A stretch of DNA of 64,000 nt from Arcanobacterium urinimassiliense. Lineage in GTDB: Bacteria; Actinomycetota; Actinomycetes; Actinomycetales; Actinomycetaceae. Where the stretch lies: positions 542,111 to 606,110 of the forward strand of contig NZ_LT632435.1 of assembly GCF_900119495.1 (NCBI RefSeq), in the 5' to 3' direction. Every line of letters starts with the position of its first letter. Position 1 is the stretch's first letter. The notes beneath the pieces were generated by a model. That model ran no database searches. It saw nothing but the letters and a program-made list of their open reading frames with translations, and was not told where the DNA came from. Positions 10,047-19,642 of this stretch are shown here, one piece after another. A program made the translations under genes and the position numbers.

Positions 10047-10311
10047 TTTCGAGGAGATCAGCACTTCTATATTTTCTATATTTCGCGAAGCACAGGTATT
10101 TCGCGATGTACGAACTTTTCGTGGCAGTTTTGTCGGTTTACTTTCCTTTATTTTTATCTTGGGCTTTAGTCCTAAATGAGTATTTACTCGTGGGGTAATT
10201 CATTAGGCTAGAAGCTCTAAATTAAAGACTTTTCCGCCCGTTATCAGAGTTTTTATTATGCTGATAGGGATAGAAGAACTTTACTTACAATAAGGTAGGC
10301 AAGAAAGTACT

Positions 10312-13300
10312 ATGAGAACCTCATCCAAAAAAGCCGGAGCTGTAGCAGCAGTCGCAGCGCTCACTATTACCGCTCCCGTAGCTATGGCAGATTCGGAAGT
10401 TCCCGTTGTAACCAATGAAAATGAAGGAAATGCTCAGCAGACCGTTGATCCGGCAGCGGAATCAAAGCAAGAGCTAGAAGCTGCTAAGCAAGACGCCGCT
10501 CGGGCGCAATCCGATTTTGATGCAAAGAAGCAGGAAGAAGCAGAGGCCGCCAAAGCAGCTAAACAGCTGCAAGATGATGCGGCTGCGGCGCAAGATAAGG
10601 CTAAGAAAAGCGAATCTGCTGCTGTAACTGCTTTGACGCAGGCGCAGGCAGATAGTAAGCAGAAAGCCACGGCAGCTGCGCAGAAAGAAGCAGCTACTCG
10701 CAGTGCTTTAGAAAGCGCACAGAAAGCTAAAGAGGCAGCTAGTGAGCAAGTAGATAAGGCGAGCCAAGCCAAGGAAACGGCAGCAAATGAGTTAGCTGCT
10801 AATCCAGCTGTAGATGAGGGGAAAATTACCCAGGCCAAAGAAGAAGTAGCTAAAGCAGAGCAGGCGAAAGCTGATGCAGAAGCTACTCAGAAGCAGGCGG
10901 CAGATAAACTAACGCAGCTGCAGAAGGATGCAGCTGCGCAGGCAGAGGCGAGTAGCCAAGCCGATAAGGATCTGCAAGCTGCCAAGCAAACTCAGGATGC
11001 GGCAGATAAGGCTGTGCAAACTGCTCAGAAAAAGGTGGAAGATCTTACCGCGCAGGTAGCGCAGTTGGAAAGTAGCGCTGGAGCTGCATTACAGCAGGCA
11101 CAAGCTGAACTGAGTGAAGCACAGAAGCAACTTGCCCAGGCACAAGAAGCTGAGAAGCAGGCGAAAGCAGACCTAGCTACTTTAAATGAGAAAGCTAGCG
11201 CGGCAAAGGCAGATTTAGAGCAGGCTAAGCAGGCGGAAGCAGCGGCGCGCGCTCAACTTGCCGAGCTGCAAAAGCAGCAGGAAGAAGCGAAAGCTAAACT
11301 GGAAGCAGCTACCTCCAAGCGAGATGCTTTACAGGCTAGCTTAGCGGCGGCCCGGGCTAAAGATGCGGAAGCTAAGCAAAAGGCACAAAATGCGGGCACC
11401 ACATTAGCGGCGGCGCAGGAAGCTAAGAACGCAGCAGATGCTGCCGTCGCTGCGGCGGAGCAGCGCGTAGCGGCGGCGAAAGCGGCTGTGGATAACGATA
11501 CCAGCAAGGCAGATGCCCAAAAACAGTGGGATCGCGGAGCTGCGGGCTTTTACGAGGCAATGGGCTCCCAAGAGGCCCTGGAAGTATTAACCAAACCGCA
11601 GGGAGTCCACGCTGAGTATAATCCACAAATTTTTGGGAATGATGACGCGCGTACTTTGGAGAATATGAAGTTCTCTCTCGAACAAATAGCGGAAATAAAT
11701 GCTAAGCGGCAAAGGGATGGCGGTATTGATGGCCGCAAGCTTTCCTTGCTGCAAATTGATGACTATTCCATGGCTATAGCACAAGCAAATGCCAATTACT
11801 CTTCGAAGCGTGGTGGGCACTCGCGAGTTTATAGAGATCACTATGAGAATCTGTTTAGCGCTGCATCTAGTAGTCCTTCTTACAAGCCGACTTCGAAAGA
11901 CGCTTTAAAAGGTTGGTGGGATGAAGAAAAAGTATTATTTGATAAGTTGCGCGCCCAAGGAGCAACTAGCCGGAAGCAGATGGACGACATAATTAAGAAT
12001 GATCCGAATTTGGCAGGGAGAGCAGCCGTAGGGCACTATACCAATCTGGTGGATGATCTGATGTGGGGAGATTCCCGCATGTCAGGGCCATATGTAGAAG
12101 ATAGTAAGGTTATTGGATACGCAGCTCGTTCAGCCGAAACATACAAGGATCCTCGGATTAAATCTCAATTTGTACATTCGATGGTGCTGAGCTCTAATGT
12201 GAAGGGTAAAAGTTTCTCAGTTGAAGAATACACTGCCCGCTTCATGGCATATTACAATGATTTGCTGGCGAAGAAGTCGGGCGGAGATCCGCAAGTGCAG
12301 CAGGAATATGAGGCGGCACTAAAGGCTTTAGAAACAGCTAAGACGGAGCAAAGTACGGCGGCGGCCACCTTGGCGGCCCGGCAGAGTGAAAAGAATGCGG
12401 CAGATGCTGCCGCAGCTACAGCTGCGCAAACTCTGCAAAAGAATGAAGAAGATTTGCGAGTAGCGGAAGCTGCTATTGCCACTGCCCGGGAGGCACAGAC
12501 GCAGGCGGAAGCTGCCGTCCAGGCGCAGCAGCCGGTAGTTGCTGCGGCCAGTCAGGCGGTTACGGATAAACAAACCGCAAAGAATGATGCTGATTCTGCT
12601 GCCGCTGCAGCACAAGAATTGGTGAATAAAGCAGCAGCAGCTGTGCAGAGCAAGCAGGCTTTGGTAGATGAAAAAACCAAGGTGATAGAGAACATTGAAG
12701 GCGGCACTGCATTGCGGGACGCCAAGGCAAATTTGGAGACTGCGAAAGCAGATTTAGCGCAGGCGCAGGCTAAACAGCAGGACGCAATCGCTAAAGTAGA
12801 AGATGCCAAGGCGAAGGCGCAGAAAGCCACTGCCGCTAAGGAACAGGCAGCTGCGGCAGTTCAAACGGCGCAAACGGATGTAAATACTGCACAAGCTGCG
12901 GTAGAGCAGGCGGCCAGTCGGTTGCAAGCGGCCCAAGCCCAGTTGACGCCTTTGCAAGAAGCTCAGGCTAAGCACGAAAAGGCCTTGGCAGCTGTAACAA
13001 GCGCAGATGAAGCCCTACAAAAGGCCCAAGCTCAGTTGCAGGCAGCAAAAGATGATATTTCGAAGCAAGAAGCGGCAGTTGCTAGTGCACAGCAGGAAGC
13101 TCAGGCGGCGAATGCGCGCGCGGAGTACTTGGCAGCGGTAGATTCTGCGGCAGCTTTACAAAACGGGATGCCAACCGATAATGCGCACTTAAATGCCTAC
13201 GATTTACCGGCGAAGTTCAATATTGTGCGTAGCGCACAAGAAGCGGCTGCTAAGGCCGCAGAAGCTGCTCAGAAAGCACAAGAAAAACTGCAGGTAAAGC

Positions 13301-13818
13301 AGGAAGAAGTAGCTACTGCGCAGAAACTCTTGCATCAGGCGCAAACGGCACTGCAAGCAGCGCAGCAACATTATAATGAGTTACATCCGGTAAATATCAC
13401 GCTTTCTGCCACCCAGATACAGCAGGGAAGTACGATGCTGTTTACTGTCGGCGGGTTCGATGCCGGTGAACAGGTAGATTTCCATGTGCGTTCTGAGGTT
13501 GTCTATGCTGGGCGGGTTGTAGCCGGTGCGGACGGCATGGCGCGTATTGCTTGGAAGGTTCCAGCCAATTTTGCGCTCGGAAAGCATACGGTAACTGCAA
13601 CTGGAAAAGAAACTGGCCGGGCCATTAGTAAAGAATTTACCGTGATTGCTGCTGCAGCTAATGCTTCTGTGGCGGTAGCGCCGGTGAATTCCGCTGATCC
13701 GGCAGCGACTAAGCCACTTGCTCAAACTGGTTTCCTTGGATCAGAGTTAGCTGGTGCGGCACTGATTGCGCTAGCTGGTGGAGCAATGCTGGCAAGGCGC
13801 GGCAAGCATCATGCGTAA
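10312..13818 (+). CDS. LAxTG-anchored coiled-coil surface protein with CAP-like central domain
   Basis: A 1168-residue secreted protein. Residues 1-26 form a signal peptide (cleavage after AMA). Residues about 30-400 and 660-1020 are long Ala/Glu/Gln/Lys-rich coiled coils. Between them, at about 403-650, is a folded region with EIAEINAKR-like start (LEQIAEINAKRQRDGG), RGGHSR, KGWWDEEK and GHYTNLVDD, which resembles the CAP/SCP-like domain found in SEC10/PgrA-type surface proteins; the assignment rests on motif spacing only. Residues about 1023-1116 look Ig-like. The end has LAQTG (1136-1140), a hydrophobic span and RRGKHH, a cell-wall sorting signal of the LAxTG kind used by class E sortases. 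Likely role is adhesion or a wall stalk. It sits alone between map and infA with its own terminator. Confidence 0.85.
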   Translation: MRTSSKKAGAVAAVAALTITAPVAMADSEVPVVTNENEGNAQQTVDPAAESKQELEAAKQDAARAQSDFDAKKQEEAEAAKAAKQLQDDAAAAQDKAKKSESAAVTALTQAQADSKQKATAAAQKEAATRSALESAQKAKEAASEQVDKASQAKETAANELAANPAVDEGKITQAKEEVAKAEQAKADAEATQKQAADKLTQLQKDAAAQAEASSQADKDLQAAKQTQDAADKAVQTAQKKVEDLTAQVAQLESSAGAALQQAQAELSEAQKQLAQAQEAEKQAKADLATLNEKASAAKADLEQAKQAEAAARAQLAELQKQQEEAKAKLEAATSKRDALQASLAAARAKDAEAKQKAQNAGTTLAAAQEAKNAADAAVAAAEQRVAAAKAAVDNDTSKADAQKQWDRGAAGFYEAMGSQEALEVLTKPQGVHAEYNPQIFGNDDARTLENMKFSLEQIAEINAKRQRDGGIDGRKLSLLQIDDYSMAIAQANANYSSKRGGHSRVYRDHYENLFSAASSSPSYKPTSKDALKGWWDEEKVLFDKLRAQGATSRKQMDDIIKNDPNLAGRAAVGHYTNLVDDLMWGDSRMSGPYVEDSKVIGYAARSAETYKDPRIKSQFVHSMVLSSNVKGKSFSVEEYTARFMAYYNDLLAKKSGGDPQVQQEYEAALKALETAKTEQSTAAATLAARQSEKNAADAAAATAAQTLQKNEEDLRVAEAAIATAREAQTQAEAAVQAQQPVVAAASQAVTDKQTAKNDADSAAAAAQELVNKAAAAVQSKQALVDEKTKVIENIEGGTALRDAKANLETAKADLAQAQAKQQDAIAKVEDAKAKAQKATAAKEQAAAAVQTAQTDVNTAQAAVEQAASRLQAAQAQLTPLQEAQAKHEKALAAVTSADEALQKAQAQLQAAKDDISKQEAAVASAQQEAQAANARAEYLAAVDSAAALQNGMPTDNAHLNAYDLPAKFNIVRSAQEAAAKAAEAAQKAQEKLQVKQEEVATAQKLLHQAQTALQAAQQHYNELHPVNITLSATQIQQGSTMLFTVGGFDAGEQVDFHVRSEVVYAGRVVAGADGMARIAWKVPANFALGKHTVTATGKETGRAISKEFTVIAAAANASVAVAPVNSADPAATKPLAQTGFLGSELAGAALIALAGGAMLARRGKHHA

Positions 13819-13853
13819 GTAAATAGCTTAGCGGAAACTAGTGAACTGCTAGC

Positions 13854-13910
13854 TGCGGGGTCAGGTAAAGCCAGAAGTAATTGAGGCGGCGTCTGGCCCC
13901 GCAACTTTTT
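13854..13910 (+). terminator. Terminator after the surface protein gene
   Basis: An 11-bp stem with one G-U pair (TGCGGGGTCAG at 13854-13864 with CTGGCCCCGCA at 13892-13902) encloses a 27-base loop and is followed by CTTTTTATT. It separates the surface gene from the infA operon. Confidence 0.75.
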
Positions 13911-13984
13911 ATTAAGGTGGATTCGGCTATTTGGCGTGATGAGATACACCTCTTTTCGCCTTTATTTTCCAGCATTTTTTCGGC

Positions 13985-13990
13985 TAGACT
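13985..13990 (+). promoter_or_regulatory. Likely -10 box (TAGACT) of the infA operon
   Basis: TAGACT fits the actinobacterial TAnnnT -10 pattern; a weak TTATTT lies 17 bp upstream. It falls just after the preceding terminator and about 90 bp before infA, which is where a promoter is needed. Weak without experimental data. Confidence 0.4.
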
Positions 13991-14081
13991 GGAGCATTGG
14001 CGCATCTGTATTTAGGCAGTTGTGCATGAGCGGTAGCATTAGCTGCAGTTCAGAGAAAAAGATAGGAAGTAAGCGGGAAAT

Positions 14082-14303
14082 ATGGCGAAAAAAGAAGGCG
14101 TCATCGAAGTAGAAGGCACAGTGCTGGAAGCACTGCCGAATGCGATGTTTCAGGTGGAGTTGGAGAACGGGCACGTGGTGCTCGCCCACATCTCCGGTAA
14201 GATGCGTCAGCACTACATCAAGATCCTTCCGGAAGATCGAGTGGTAGTAGAACTTACTCCTTACGATCTTAATCGTGGCCGCATTGTTTACCGATATAAG
14301 TAA
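14082..14303 (+). CDS. infA: Translation initiation factor IF-1
   Basis: IF-1 blocks the A site during initiation. The 73-residue product [23 protein letters not shown]... with [22 protein letters not shown] and the end [11 protein letters not shown] is a textbook single S1/OB-fold IF-1. First gene of the infA-rpmJ-rpsM-rpsK-rpoA-rplQ run. Confidence 0.98.
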   Translation: MAKKEGVIEVEGTVLEALPNAMFQVELENGHVVLAHISGKMRQHYIKILPEDRVVVELTPYDLNRGRIVYRYK

Positions 14304-14379
14304 ATAGGCGGATTCTCGCAGAGTAAGATCCGTTGCCGGTCTTATCTGCAAAAGGAACGGCAGCAAAGGAAAGACACAT

Positions 14380-14493
14380 ATGAAGGTCAAACCAAGCGTG
14401 AAACGGATTTGTGATAGTTGCAAGATCGTGCGCCGCAAGGGCACGGTGATGGTAATTTGCACCAATCCGCGGCATAAGCAGCGTCAGGGATAA
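14380..14493 (+). CDS. rpmJ: 50S ribosomal protein L36, zinc-binding type
   Basis: A 37-residue protein, [20 protein letters not shown]..., with the Cys/Cys/Cys/His zinc ligands (CDSC, then C and H in [12 protein letters not shown]). Stands in its usual place between infA and rpsM, with AAAGGA before the ATG. Zinc-binding S14 and L36 in the same window mean the organism uses the zinc forms here. Confidence 0.96.
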   Translation: MKVKPSVKRICDSCKIVRRKGTVMVICTNPRHKQRQG

Positions 14494-14630
14494 CTGGCGT
14501 TTCGCTTAGAAAAAGCAGTAAGAAGCATTGCCGGCGAAATGCAACCCTTAGTCCGAAGGCTAGGGCTCGTGGTGAAAAACGAGATGGCAGTGCTACACAC
14601 CTTCGGGATAGAAAATAGGAGCCACATAAT

Positions 14631-15002
14631 ATGGCACGTTTAGCAGGCGTTGATTTACCTCGTGAAAAGCGAGTGGAGATTGCGCTCACTTATATTTACG
14701 GCATTGGGCGTCCCAGTTCTTTGAAAGCTCTGGCCGCTACAGGGGTGAATCCAGATACCCGCGTAAAGGATCTCACTGAAGAAGAGCTCGTAAAGCTCAA
14801 AGAATTTATCGATGAGAATTTCCAAGTAGAAGGCGATTTGCGCCGCGAAGTGCAGGCAAATATTCGCCGGAAGGTAGAAATCGGTTGTTACCAGGGCCTG
14901 CGGCATCGTCGGGGTCTTCCCGTACATGGGCAGCGTACAAAGACGAACGCGCGTACCCGCAAGGGGCCAAAGCGTACGGTTGCTGGTAAGAAGAAGGCTT
15001 AA
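14631..15002 (+). CDS. rpsM: 30S ribosomal protein S13
   Basis: S13 bridges the subunits at the head of the small subunit. The 123-residue product starts [26 protein letters not shown] and ends with [23 protein letters not shown], both characteristic. A GGAG site precedes the ATG. Confidence 0.98.
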   Translation: MARLAGVDLPREKRVEIALTYIYGIGRPSSLKALAATGVNPDTRVKDLTEEELVKLKEFIDENFQVEGDLRREVQANIRRKVEIGCYQGLRHRRGLPVHGQRTKTNARTRKGPKRTVAGKKKA

Positions 15003-15046
15003 GAGGAAATCCGGTATTCGGAAAATAGTTTCAGGAGATTATGTAA

Positions 15047-15442
15047 ATGCCACCCAAGACTCAGACGCGCAAGCCGCGTCGCAATGTGCGCAAAAATATT
15101 ACTATTGGTCAGGCTCATATTAAGTCGACCTTCAACAATACGATTGTGTCTATAACCGATCCGAACGGAGAAGTAATCGCTTCTTGCTCTGCCGGCATGG
15201 TGGGCTTTAAGGGTTCGCGTAAATCTACTCCGTATGCTGCGCAGCTAGCCGCAGAAAATGCAGCTCGCCGGGCTATGGATCAGGGAGTTAAGAAAGTAGA
15301 TGTATTCGTAAAAGGCCCCGGTTCTGGCCGGGAAACCGCGATTCGTTCTTTGACTGCTTCCGGCTTAGAAGTGACTTCGATATCTGATGTCACTCCGCAA
15401 GCTCATAATGGATGCCGTCCTCCCAAGCGCCGTCGCGTTTGA
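15047..15442 (+). CDS. rpsK: 30S ribosomal protein S11
   Basis: S11 forms part of the platform that holds mRNA near the E site. The 131-residue product has [35 protein letters not shown] and the C-terminal [16 protein letters not shown]. The rpsD gene often found next is not here; rpoA follows after about 100 bp with two short GGGC-type hairpins near 15448-15480. Confidence 0.98.
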   Translation: MPPKTQTRKPRRNVRKNITIGQAHIKSTFNNTIVSITDPNGEVIASCSAGMVGFKGSRKSTPYAAQLAAENAARRAMDQGVKKVDVFVKGPGSGRETAIRSLTASGLEVTSISDVTPQAHNGCRPPKRRRV

Positions 15443-15548
15443 TATCCGGGGCTTTTTGCCCCTCCTCGGGCTTATTGCCCATCCAACTGTTAGGCAGATG
15501 GAACACTGAGAGGCGTCATATAGCGGGCGCCTGTGAAAGGAAAAAATA

Positions 15549-16550
15549 GTGATTATTGAACAGCGGCCTACGCTGACCGAAGATAAAACTTCCGAGATTC
15601 GTTCTCGTTTTACTCTGGAACCGCTAGAGCCTGGTTTCGGATATACGCTGGGTAACTCCCTGCGGCGGACTCTACTGAGCTCCATACCGGGAGCGGCAGT
15701 CACCTCGATTAATATCGACGGCGTATTGCACGAATTTTCCACTATTGAAGGCTGTAAAGAAGATGTAGCGGAAATTATCCTTAATATAAAAGAATTAGTG
15801 GTCACTTCCGAGCACGATGAGCCGGTTTCGATGTACTTGCGTAAGCAAGGGCCGGGGCAGGTGCTAGCTTCGGATATTACTCCGCCCGCGGGCGTAGAAA
15901 TTCACAATCCAGATTTAGTGATTGCTACTCTGAATGAAAAAGGGAAACTGGAAATAGATCTCACTGTGGAGCGCGGGCGTGGATACGTATCGGCTGCTCA
16001 GAACAATTCTCCTGACTATGAAATCGGGCGAATTCCGGTAGATTCTATTTACTCTCCGGTAGTGCGTGTTTCTTATAAAGTAGAGGCTACTCGAGTAGGG
16101 CAGCGCACTGATTTCGACCGGTTAATCGTAGATGTAGAAACCAAGCCTTCTATGGCGCCGCGGGATGCTTTTGCTTCTGCCGGCAAGACTTTGGTAGAGC
16201 TCTTTGGTCTGTGTACCGAGCTCAACGAAGAAGTAGAAGGTCTAGAGCTGAAAGAACCGCCGGTACCGGAGCAGCAGTCTTCGGATTTACAGCGGCCGAT
16301 TACGATTCTGAATCTGCCAGCTCGTTCGCAGAACTGCTTACAGCGCGAAGGAATTCACACCATCGGTGAGCTAGTGATGCGTTCGGAGGCGGATCTGCTA
16401 GATATCCGTAATTTTGGTGCTAAATCTATCGAAGATGTGAAAGCGGAACTGGAGAAGATGGATTTACATCTGCGGGATACTCCCGGACCTTTCGTTTCCA
16501 ATTTTGCTGATGACAGCTATTCCATGACTTTTAGTGACGACGTGCAGTAA
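15549..16550 (+). CDS. rpoA: DNA-directed RNA polymerase subunit alpha
   Basis: Alpha nucleates RNA polymerase assembly. The 333-residue product has the N-terminal dimerisation region ([34 protein letters not shown] block at residues 20-50) and a C-terminal domain with [20 protein letters not shown] and [18 protein letters not shown], which binds UP elements and activators. GTG start with AAAGGAA before it. Confidence 0.98.
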   Translation: MIIEQRPTLTEDKTSEIRSRFTLEPLEPGFGYTLGNSLRRTLLSSIPGAAVTSINIDGVLHEFSTIEGCKEDVAEIILNIKELVVTSEHDEPVSMYLRKQGPGQVLASDITPPAGVEIHNPDLVIATLNEKGKLEIDLTVERGRGYVSAAQNNSPDYEIGRIPVDSIYSPVVRVSYKVEATRVGQRTDFDRLIVDVETKPSMAPRDAFASAGKTLVELFGLCTELNEEVEGLELKEPPVPEQQSSDLQRPITILNLPARSQNCLQREGIHTIGELVMRSEADLLDIRNFGAKSIEDVKAELEKMDLHLRDTPGPFVSNFADDSYSMTFSDDVQ

Positions 16551-16579
16551 AACGCACTTAAAATTTGTAGGAGATATAA

Positions 16580-17113
16580 ATGCCTAAGCCCACCAAGGGA
16601 CCGCGTCTGGGAGGATCGCCAGCGCATGAGCGCCTCATCATTGCCAATCTGTGCAAGGAGCTCATTTACAACGGATCTATTAAAACCACAGAAGCGAAAG
16701 CAAAGCGGGTGCGCCCTCATATTGAAAAGCTGATTACTAAGGCGAAGAAAGGGGATACCCACAATCGTCGTTTAGCTTTGAAAGTGCTGCGCGACCGGGA
16801 AGCTGCTTATATTCTTTTTGAAGAGTTAGCTCCGAAGTTTGCCAATCGCGACGGTGGCTACACCCGCACTATTAAATTGCCGAATCGGAAAGGCGATAAT
16901 GCTCCTTTAGCCGAAATCTCTTTGGTACTAGATGAGATTGCGGATAAGAAAGAAGCAAAGAAAGCGGCGCCGGCTGATCCGGAGGCCGTGGAAGCACCGG
17001 AAGCTGTAGAAGCTACTGGAGAAGCGGCGGAAGTCGTAGAAGAAGTAGAAGCAGCAGCGGAAGAAGTGGAAGCCGAAAAAGCTGAAGCCGAAGACGCCGA
17101 TGCGGAAAAATAA
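16580..17113 (+). CDS. rplQ: 50S ribosomal protein L17
   Basis: L17 lies near the tunnel exit. Residues 1-120 are a normal L17 ([31 protein letters not shown] and the [21 protein letters not shown] region). Residues after about 125 form an Ala/Glu/Val tail of some 50 residues with very low complexity, which is common in actinobacterial L17. Terminator follows directly. Confidence 0.97.
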   Translation: MPKPTKGPRLGGSPAHERLIIANLCKELIYNGSIKTTEAKAKRVRPHIEKLITKAKKGDTHNRRLALKVLRDREAAYILFEELAPKFANRDGGYTRTIKLPNRKGDNAPLAEISLVLDEIADKKEAKKAAPADPEAVEAPEAVEATGEAAEVVEEVEAAAEEVEAEKAEAEDADAEK

Positions 17114-17130
17114 TTAAACTCTAAAATTTT

Positions 17131-17164
17131 AGGCGGGGAATCCTCAGTGTTTCCCCGCCTTTAA
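17131..17164 (+). terminator. Terminator after rplQ
   Basis: Perfect 10-bp stem (AGGCGGGGAA with TTCCCCGCCT), ten-base loop, then TTTAATTT. Ends the infA-rplQ transcript; truA begins about 70 bp further on. Confidence 0.8.
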
Positions 17165-17233
17165 TTTACCTATTTTGACCGAGTTCTGAGAGTGTGGAAA
17201 GCTAAATCTATGGGAGAAGAGAGCAGCGAGAAA

Positions 17234-18145
17234 ATGCGGATTCGCTTGCAGATTAGCTATCAGGGGCGGCAATTTCACGGTTGGGCCTGCCAGCCCGGGC
17301 TTCGTACTGTGCAAGGGGAAATTGAAAAAGTCTTGAGTACAATACTGCGAATTCCTATTTCGCTTACAGTAGCTGGGCGCACCGATGCGGGAGTGCATGC
17401 GGCTGGGCAAGTAGCACATTTCGATCTCCCAGCTACACTCTGGGAGCAGCTACCTGGGAGAGCTAATTACTTGCCTGCAGATGTGCTGCGCCGGCGAGCT
17501 AATTCCCTGCTGGCGCGGGCATATTGGGAATATTGCCGAGGCGAGGAAAATACGGAACCGGTGGCTGCGGGGGCAGTGGCGGCAAATTTACCTATTCGGG
17601 GCTACAGTGATGTGGTGATTACACGGGTAGAAAAAGTGCCGGCTGATTTCGATGCGCGGTTTTCGGCGCTGTGGCGTAAATACGTGTATTTACTGGCTGA
17701 CGGAGTAGAGCATTGGAATCCGGCGCGGCTAGATGTGCTCTGGATACCAGAAGAACTCGATATAGAGCGGATGAATCGGGCAGCGCTTCCCTTGCTCGGA
17801 GAGCATGATTTTACTTCTTTTTGCCGGCCCCGCCCGGGAGCTTCCAGCGTGCGCACTTTACTAAAATTGCAGTTTTCTCGGCAAGAAAGTGGAATTTTAG
17901 CTGCACAGGTGCAGGCTGATGCTTTTTGCCACTCGCAGGTGCGGATGCTGGTAGGAGCATTAATAGAAGTAGGTAGAGGCCGGCGGGCGGAAGATTGGCC
18001 AGCGGAATCTTTGCGCGCTCAGAAGCGTACCGGCGAAACGGTATGTGCGCCGGCACATGGATTGACTTTAGCGGAAGTGGGCTATCCGCCGCCTTCTGAG
18101 TATGCGGCGCAGGCACAGCGCGCGCGGCGCTATCGGGGAGATTAG
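17234..18145 (+). CDS. truA: tRNA pseudouridine(38-40) synthase TruA
   Basis: Makes pseudouridine at positions 38-40 of tRNA. The product has RIRLQISYQGRQFHGWA at the start, the catalytic Asp in AGRTDAGVHAAGQVAHF, FDARFSALWRKYVYL and the C-terminal FCHSQVRMLVGALIEVGRG motif. I take the ATG at 17234 because homologues start at this point; ATG 17210 and GTG 17192 in the same frame would add 8 or 14 residues. TruA after rplQ is a common order. Confidence 0.94.
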   Translation: MRIRLQISYQGRQFHGWACQPGLRTVQGEIEKVLSTILRIPISLTVAGRTDAGVHAAGQVAHFDLPATLWEQLPGRANYLPADVLRRRANSLLARAYWEYCRGEENTEPVAAGAVAANLPIRGYSDVVITRVEKVPADFDARFSALWRKYVYLLADGVEHWNPARLDVLWIPEELDIERMNRAALPLLGEHDFTSFCRPRPGASSVRTLLKLQFSRQESGILAAQVQADAFCHSQVRMLVGALIEVGRGRRAEDWPAESLRAQKRTGETVCAPAHGLTLAEVGYPPPSEYAAQAQRARRYRGD

Positions 18146-18204
18146 TATGCGTGGAGAGGTGTAGCTGTTTTAGCATGAAACCTCTCACAGCCTTCTTAGT
18201 TTCT

Positions 18205-18233
18205 TTGACGGGTGGAAGCGGAAAAGATAGAGT
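18205..18233 (+). promoter_or_regulatory. Promoter of rplM-rpsI
   Basis: TTGACG (18205-18210) and TAGAGT (18228-18233) are separated by exactly 17 bp. The expected start point is near 18240, leaving a leader of about 125 bases before rplM. Long L13 leaders often carry an autoregulatory site, but no specific structure was identified here. Confidence 0.65.
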
Positions 18234-18366
18234 TATATATCGTTGTGTATGTTTGTGGATAATTTCCCACTCGTCCCAAATTAAGCGCAGCAGTTAATCT
18301 TGACCATCGGGCAGATATTACTCTTACAGACTCTGCCCACAGACTTAAGAAACGAAGGCTACGATA

Positions 18367-18810
18367 GTGCGTACGTATACACCGAAGCCCGGCGATATTG
18401 AACACAAGTGGTACATTGTTGATGCTACTGACGTCGTCCTGGGCCGTTTGGCAGCTCAAGTTGCCCCTCTGCTCCGTGGGAAGCATAAGCCGACATTTGC
18501 TCCCCATGCGGATCTTGGCGATTTCGTCATCATTATTAACGCAGATAAGGTGGCTCTGACTGGTTCTAAGCGCGAGCAGAAAAAGGCTTATCATCACTCG
18601 GGGTACCCGGGTGGGTTAAAGGCTACTTCATACGCGGAATTATTGGCAGAGAATCCGGAGAAAGCAGTAATAAAAGCAATCGCCGGTATGCTGCCGAAGA
18701 ATAGATTAGGGCGCAGCCAGATTTCTCGGCTTAAGGTATATCGAGGAGCTGAGCATCCGCATCAAGCTCAGCAGCCGGTTCCTTTCGAACTGACCAAGAT
18801 TGCCCAGTAA
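18367..18810 (+). CDS. rplM: 50S ribosomal protein L13
   Basis: L13 is an early assembly protein of the large subunit. The 147-residue product has [38 protein letters not shown] and [19 protein letters not shown], all diagnostic. GTG start. The pair rplM-rpsI is conserved and co-transcribed. Confidence 0.98.
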   Translation: MRTYTPKPGDIEHKWYIVDATDVVLGRLAAQVAPLLRGKHKPTFAPHADLGDFVIIINADKVALTGSKREQKKAYHHSGYPGGLKATSYAELLAENPEKAVIKAIAGMLPKNRLGRSQISRLKVYRGAEHPHQAQQPVPFELTKIAQ

Positions 18811-18866
18811 TTATTTTGGAGTCCTCAACGGCTTCGAAAACAACCGTTTAGATTTTAAGGAGTACC

Positions 18867-19355
18867 GTGGCTGACACCACCGTAGAAACTGAAGAGCTGG
18901 AAGAGAATCTCAGCTCATATACCAGCGAGAGCGAAGCTCCGCAGACTGGTCAGGGGGTTTCTCTGACTGCTCCCGGGCAAGGATTAGGGCGGCGTAAGAG
19001 CGCAGTAGCCCGCGTCCGTTTAGTTCCGGGCACGGGAAATTGGACCATTAATGGTCGCACCCTAGAAGATTATTTCCCCAATAAGCTGCATCAGCAGCTC
19101 ATTAATTCTCCTTTCGTACTGCTCGATTTAGTCGGTCGCTTCGACGTAATCGCGCGTATCAATGGAGGAGGCCCTTCCGGGCAAGCCGGCGCGGTGCGTC
19201 TGGGAATTGCTCGGGCCCTGAACGAAATTGATCGGGAAGCGAATCGTCCGGCACTGAAGAAAGCCGGATTCCTTACTCGCGATTCTCGCGCTGTAGAGCG
19301 CAAGAAGGCTGGTCTAAAGAAAGCCCGCAAGGCTTCCCAGTTCTCCAAGCGTTAA
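18867..19355 (+). CDS. rpsI: 30S ribosomal protein S9
   Basis: S9 reaches the P site with its basic tail. After an acidic N-terminal extension of about 45 residues, seen in actinobacteria, comes the S9 core: [40 protein letters not shown] and the C-terminal [16 protein letters not shown] start preceded by AAGGAG. Strong terminator follows. Confidence 0.98.
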   Translation: MADTTVETEELEENLSSYTSESEAPQTGQGVSLTAPGQGLGRRKSAVARVRLVPGTGNWTINGRTLEDYFPNKLHQQLINSPFVLLDLVGRFDVIARINGGGPSGQAGAVRLGIARALNEIDREANRPALKKAGFLTRDSRAVERKKAGLKKARKASQFSKR

Positions 19356-19368
19356 ACAACACTTTTTA

Positions 19369-19403
19369 TTGGGGAGGAGCTGCTGCTCCTCCCCAATTTT
19401 TTT
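19369..19403 (+). terminator. Terminator after rpsI
   Basis: Perfect 12-bp stem (TTGGGGAGGAGC / GCTCCTCCCCAA) with a four-base loop and seven T. Very strong intrinsic terminator. Confidence 0.92.
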
Positions 19404-19642
19404 ATTCGGGGCGGAGAATTTTTTAAAGAGGGCAGCGGCATGAGAAATTTGCCCGCACTTCTGGTGCCACCCGAATTTTCTAAATAGTTAGCCTGCGAAA
19501 ATATCTGCATAGTATGCAAATGTTTCTTATTGGGCTGTGTCGCGCCCAGAAAAAGCTCAGAAGTGGAATAATAGTGACGTTGAGTGCGCAAGTGGGCTTA
19601 TAGAGATTACGCCTAGAACTACCTGCTTATAAAGGAGAAATA

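Noticed and set aside
10434..13725. Several long reverse-strand open frames (up to 134 codons) inside the surface protein gene
   Set aside because: They are antisense shadows of the Ala/Gln/Lys-rich coding sequence, give Ala/Ser/Cys-rich products and have no ribosome sites.
19506..19518. TGCATA-G-TATGCA palindrome upstream of glmM
   Set aside because: Arms of 6 bp in an AT-rich gap; no known operator match and no second copy.
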